This document shows positions 63,627-64,000 of a stretch of DNA of 64,000 bases, piece by piece (the stretch's first letter is position 1; each line of letters opens with the position of its first letter). The stretch spans positions 13,871,105-13,935,104 of the forward strand of contig CM055267.1 in the NCBI GenBank assembly GCA_029237695.1, given 5' to 3'. The notes beneath the pieces were generated by a model that did no database searches, was not told the origin of the DNA, and saw only the letters and a program-made list of their open reading frames with translations. The stretch is from Conchocele bisecta. Taxonomy: Eukaryota; Mollusca; Bivalvia; Lucinida; Thyasiridae. Both the position numbers and the translations under genes were made by a program.

Positions 63627-63673
63627 AAAATCCCACAGGGGGGGGGAGGGTTTCGGTTATTGGCTCACGGGCT

Positions 63674-64000
63674 AAGATGAGCCGGCTCGAAACGACGATG
63701 AGCCGGCTCGTAACGACGAGCCGACTCATCACTATCTACAGTGATTGCTAATATTTTAAGATTTTTTATTCACACCCCTTTTCGGATAACCTGAATAGTT
63801 AAGCATTTAAAATAGAACAGTCTATTCCATTCAGATATATAGGAATTAAAGTCATAACCGATAACCATCATCGGAAATCATAACATAATTGACTTAAAAT
63901 CATTGAACTCTTTCACGGCATTAACTTTTACCTTTTAACTTTATCGGGTTAGTGTTTCACCTGAGTAAGGCCGATACACTTGGTCAATATTTGACGGCCT
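63674..64000. other. R3 remnant and unique sequence
   Basis: GAGCCGGCTCGAAACGACGA is followed by a second GAGCCGGCTCGTAACGACGA and GAGCCGACTCATC: the continuation of the R3 copy split by the transposon, tandemly reiterated. The rest, from 63780, has no recognised feature. Confidence 0.5.

Larger units (their letters stand above)
59150..63665. mobile_element. DNA transposon with degenerate XPG-like gene (Academ-type?)
   Basis: The left end (TTGAGCCACCAATAACCCCC, then CCCCCCTGTGGGATTTTTG, about 59154-59194) is matched inverted at the right end (CAAAAATCCCACAGGGGG..., then GGTTATTGGCTCACGGGCTA, about 63627-63673). The outside sequences (GTAGATCCAGAT at the left, GATGAGCCGGCTCG at the right) are two parts of repeat R3, so the element sits inside an R3 copy with a duplication of about 3-4 bases (AGA or GAT). 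It holds one broken gene (59702-62028) and a tandem array (62070-62850). Academ elements are known for XPG-like nuclease coding and 3-4 bp duplications; the superfamily call is inference. Confidence 0.55.

Overview
The window is eukaryotic and very repeat-rich. The host gene pieces (a TMEM11 coding exon with a consensus 3' splice site, an NHL/TRIM-like beta-propeller remnant, and two linked exons of an unrecognised acidic protein), together with the foldback repeat carrying GGGGCTTATGGG and the many small palindromic elements, suggest a lophotrochozoan, most likely a bivalve mollusc. That assignment is inference. I saw no bacterial gene, rRNA, tRNA or CRISPR array.

Layout. 1-0.8 kb: two copies of a 438-bp tandem unit. 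0.87-6.6 kb: a large inverted repeat with a 500-N assembly gap exactly at its centre; its right arm holds about 30 copies of a 44-bp satellite that is single-copy in the left arm. 6.6-16.6 kb: short tandem arrays, foldback elements and SINE-like copies nested in each other, several with clear target-site duplications. 16.7-17.2 kb: TMEM11 terminal coding exon, minus strand. 18-25.4 kb: a 23-bp satellite followed by long degenerate arrays with a duplicated block. 25.9-28.0 kb: a 2.1-kb element with about 100-bp terminal inverted repeats and a 10-bp target duplication, probably a non-autonomous Mutator-like element, carrying a small PHD-like zinc-finger ORF. 31.3-32.4 kb: broken NHL-like gene.

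33,182-50,054: a complete 16.9-kb Polinton/Maverick (virus-like DNA transposon). It has 330-bp terminal inverted repeats starting AG and ending CT, flanked by a 5-bp duplication (ATTCC). It encodes protein-primed family B DNA polymerase, a retroviral-type DDE integrase, an FtsK/HerA-type packaging ATPase, a double-jelly-roll-type major capsid protein, a probable penton-type minor capsid candidate, a second conserved structural-type protein, a fibre-like protein with coiled-coil repeats and a beta-rich tip, and a set of small single-span membrane proteins. I find no adenain-like protease. Replication genes lie at the left end, virion genes in the middle, and two unrecognised genes at the right end. 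Two different upstream elements mark different gene groups: a TIR-derived element before the polymerase and the two right-end genes, and an AT-rich palindromic element before several virion genes. Small CCAAT...ATTGG palindromes are scattered through the virion-gene half, many inside reading frames. Most large genes are broken by single-base frameshifts but have almost no in-frame stops.

50-59 kb: more foldback and SINE-like repeats plus the two linked host exons (55.05-55.26 and 56.51-57.29 kb). 59.15-63.67 kb: a second autonomous-derived DNA transposon of about 4.5 kb with about 40-bp inverted ends. Its broken gene has three acidic motifs in the order seen in XPG/PIN-like nucleases, which with the short target duplication suggests an Academ-type element.
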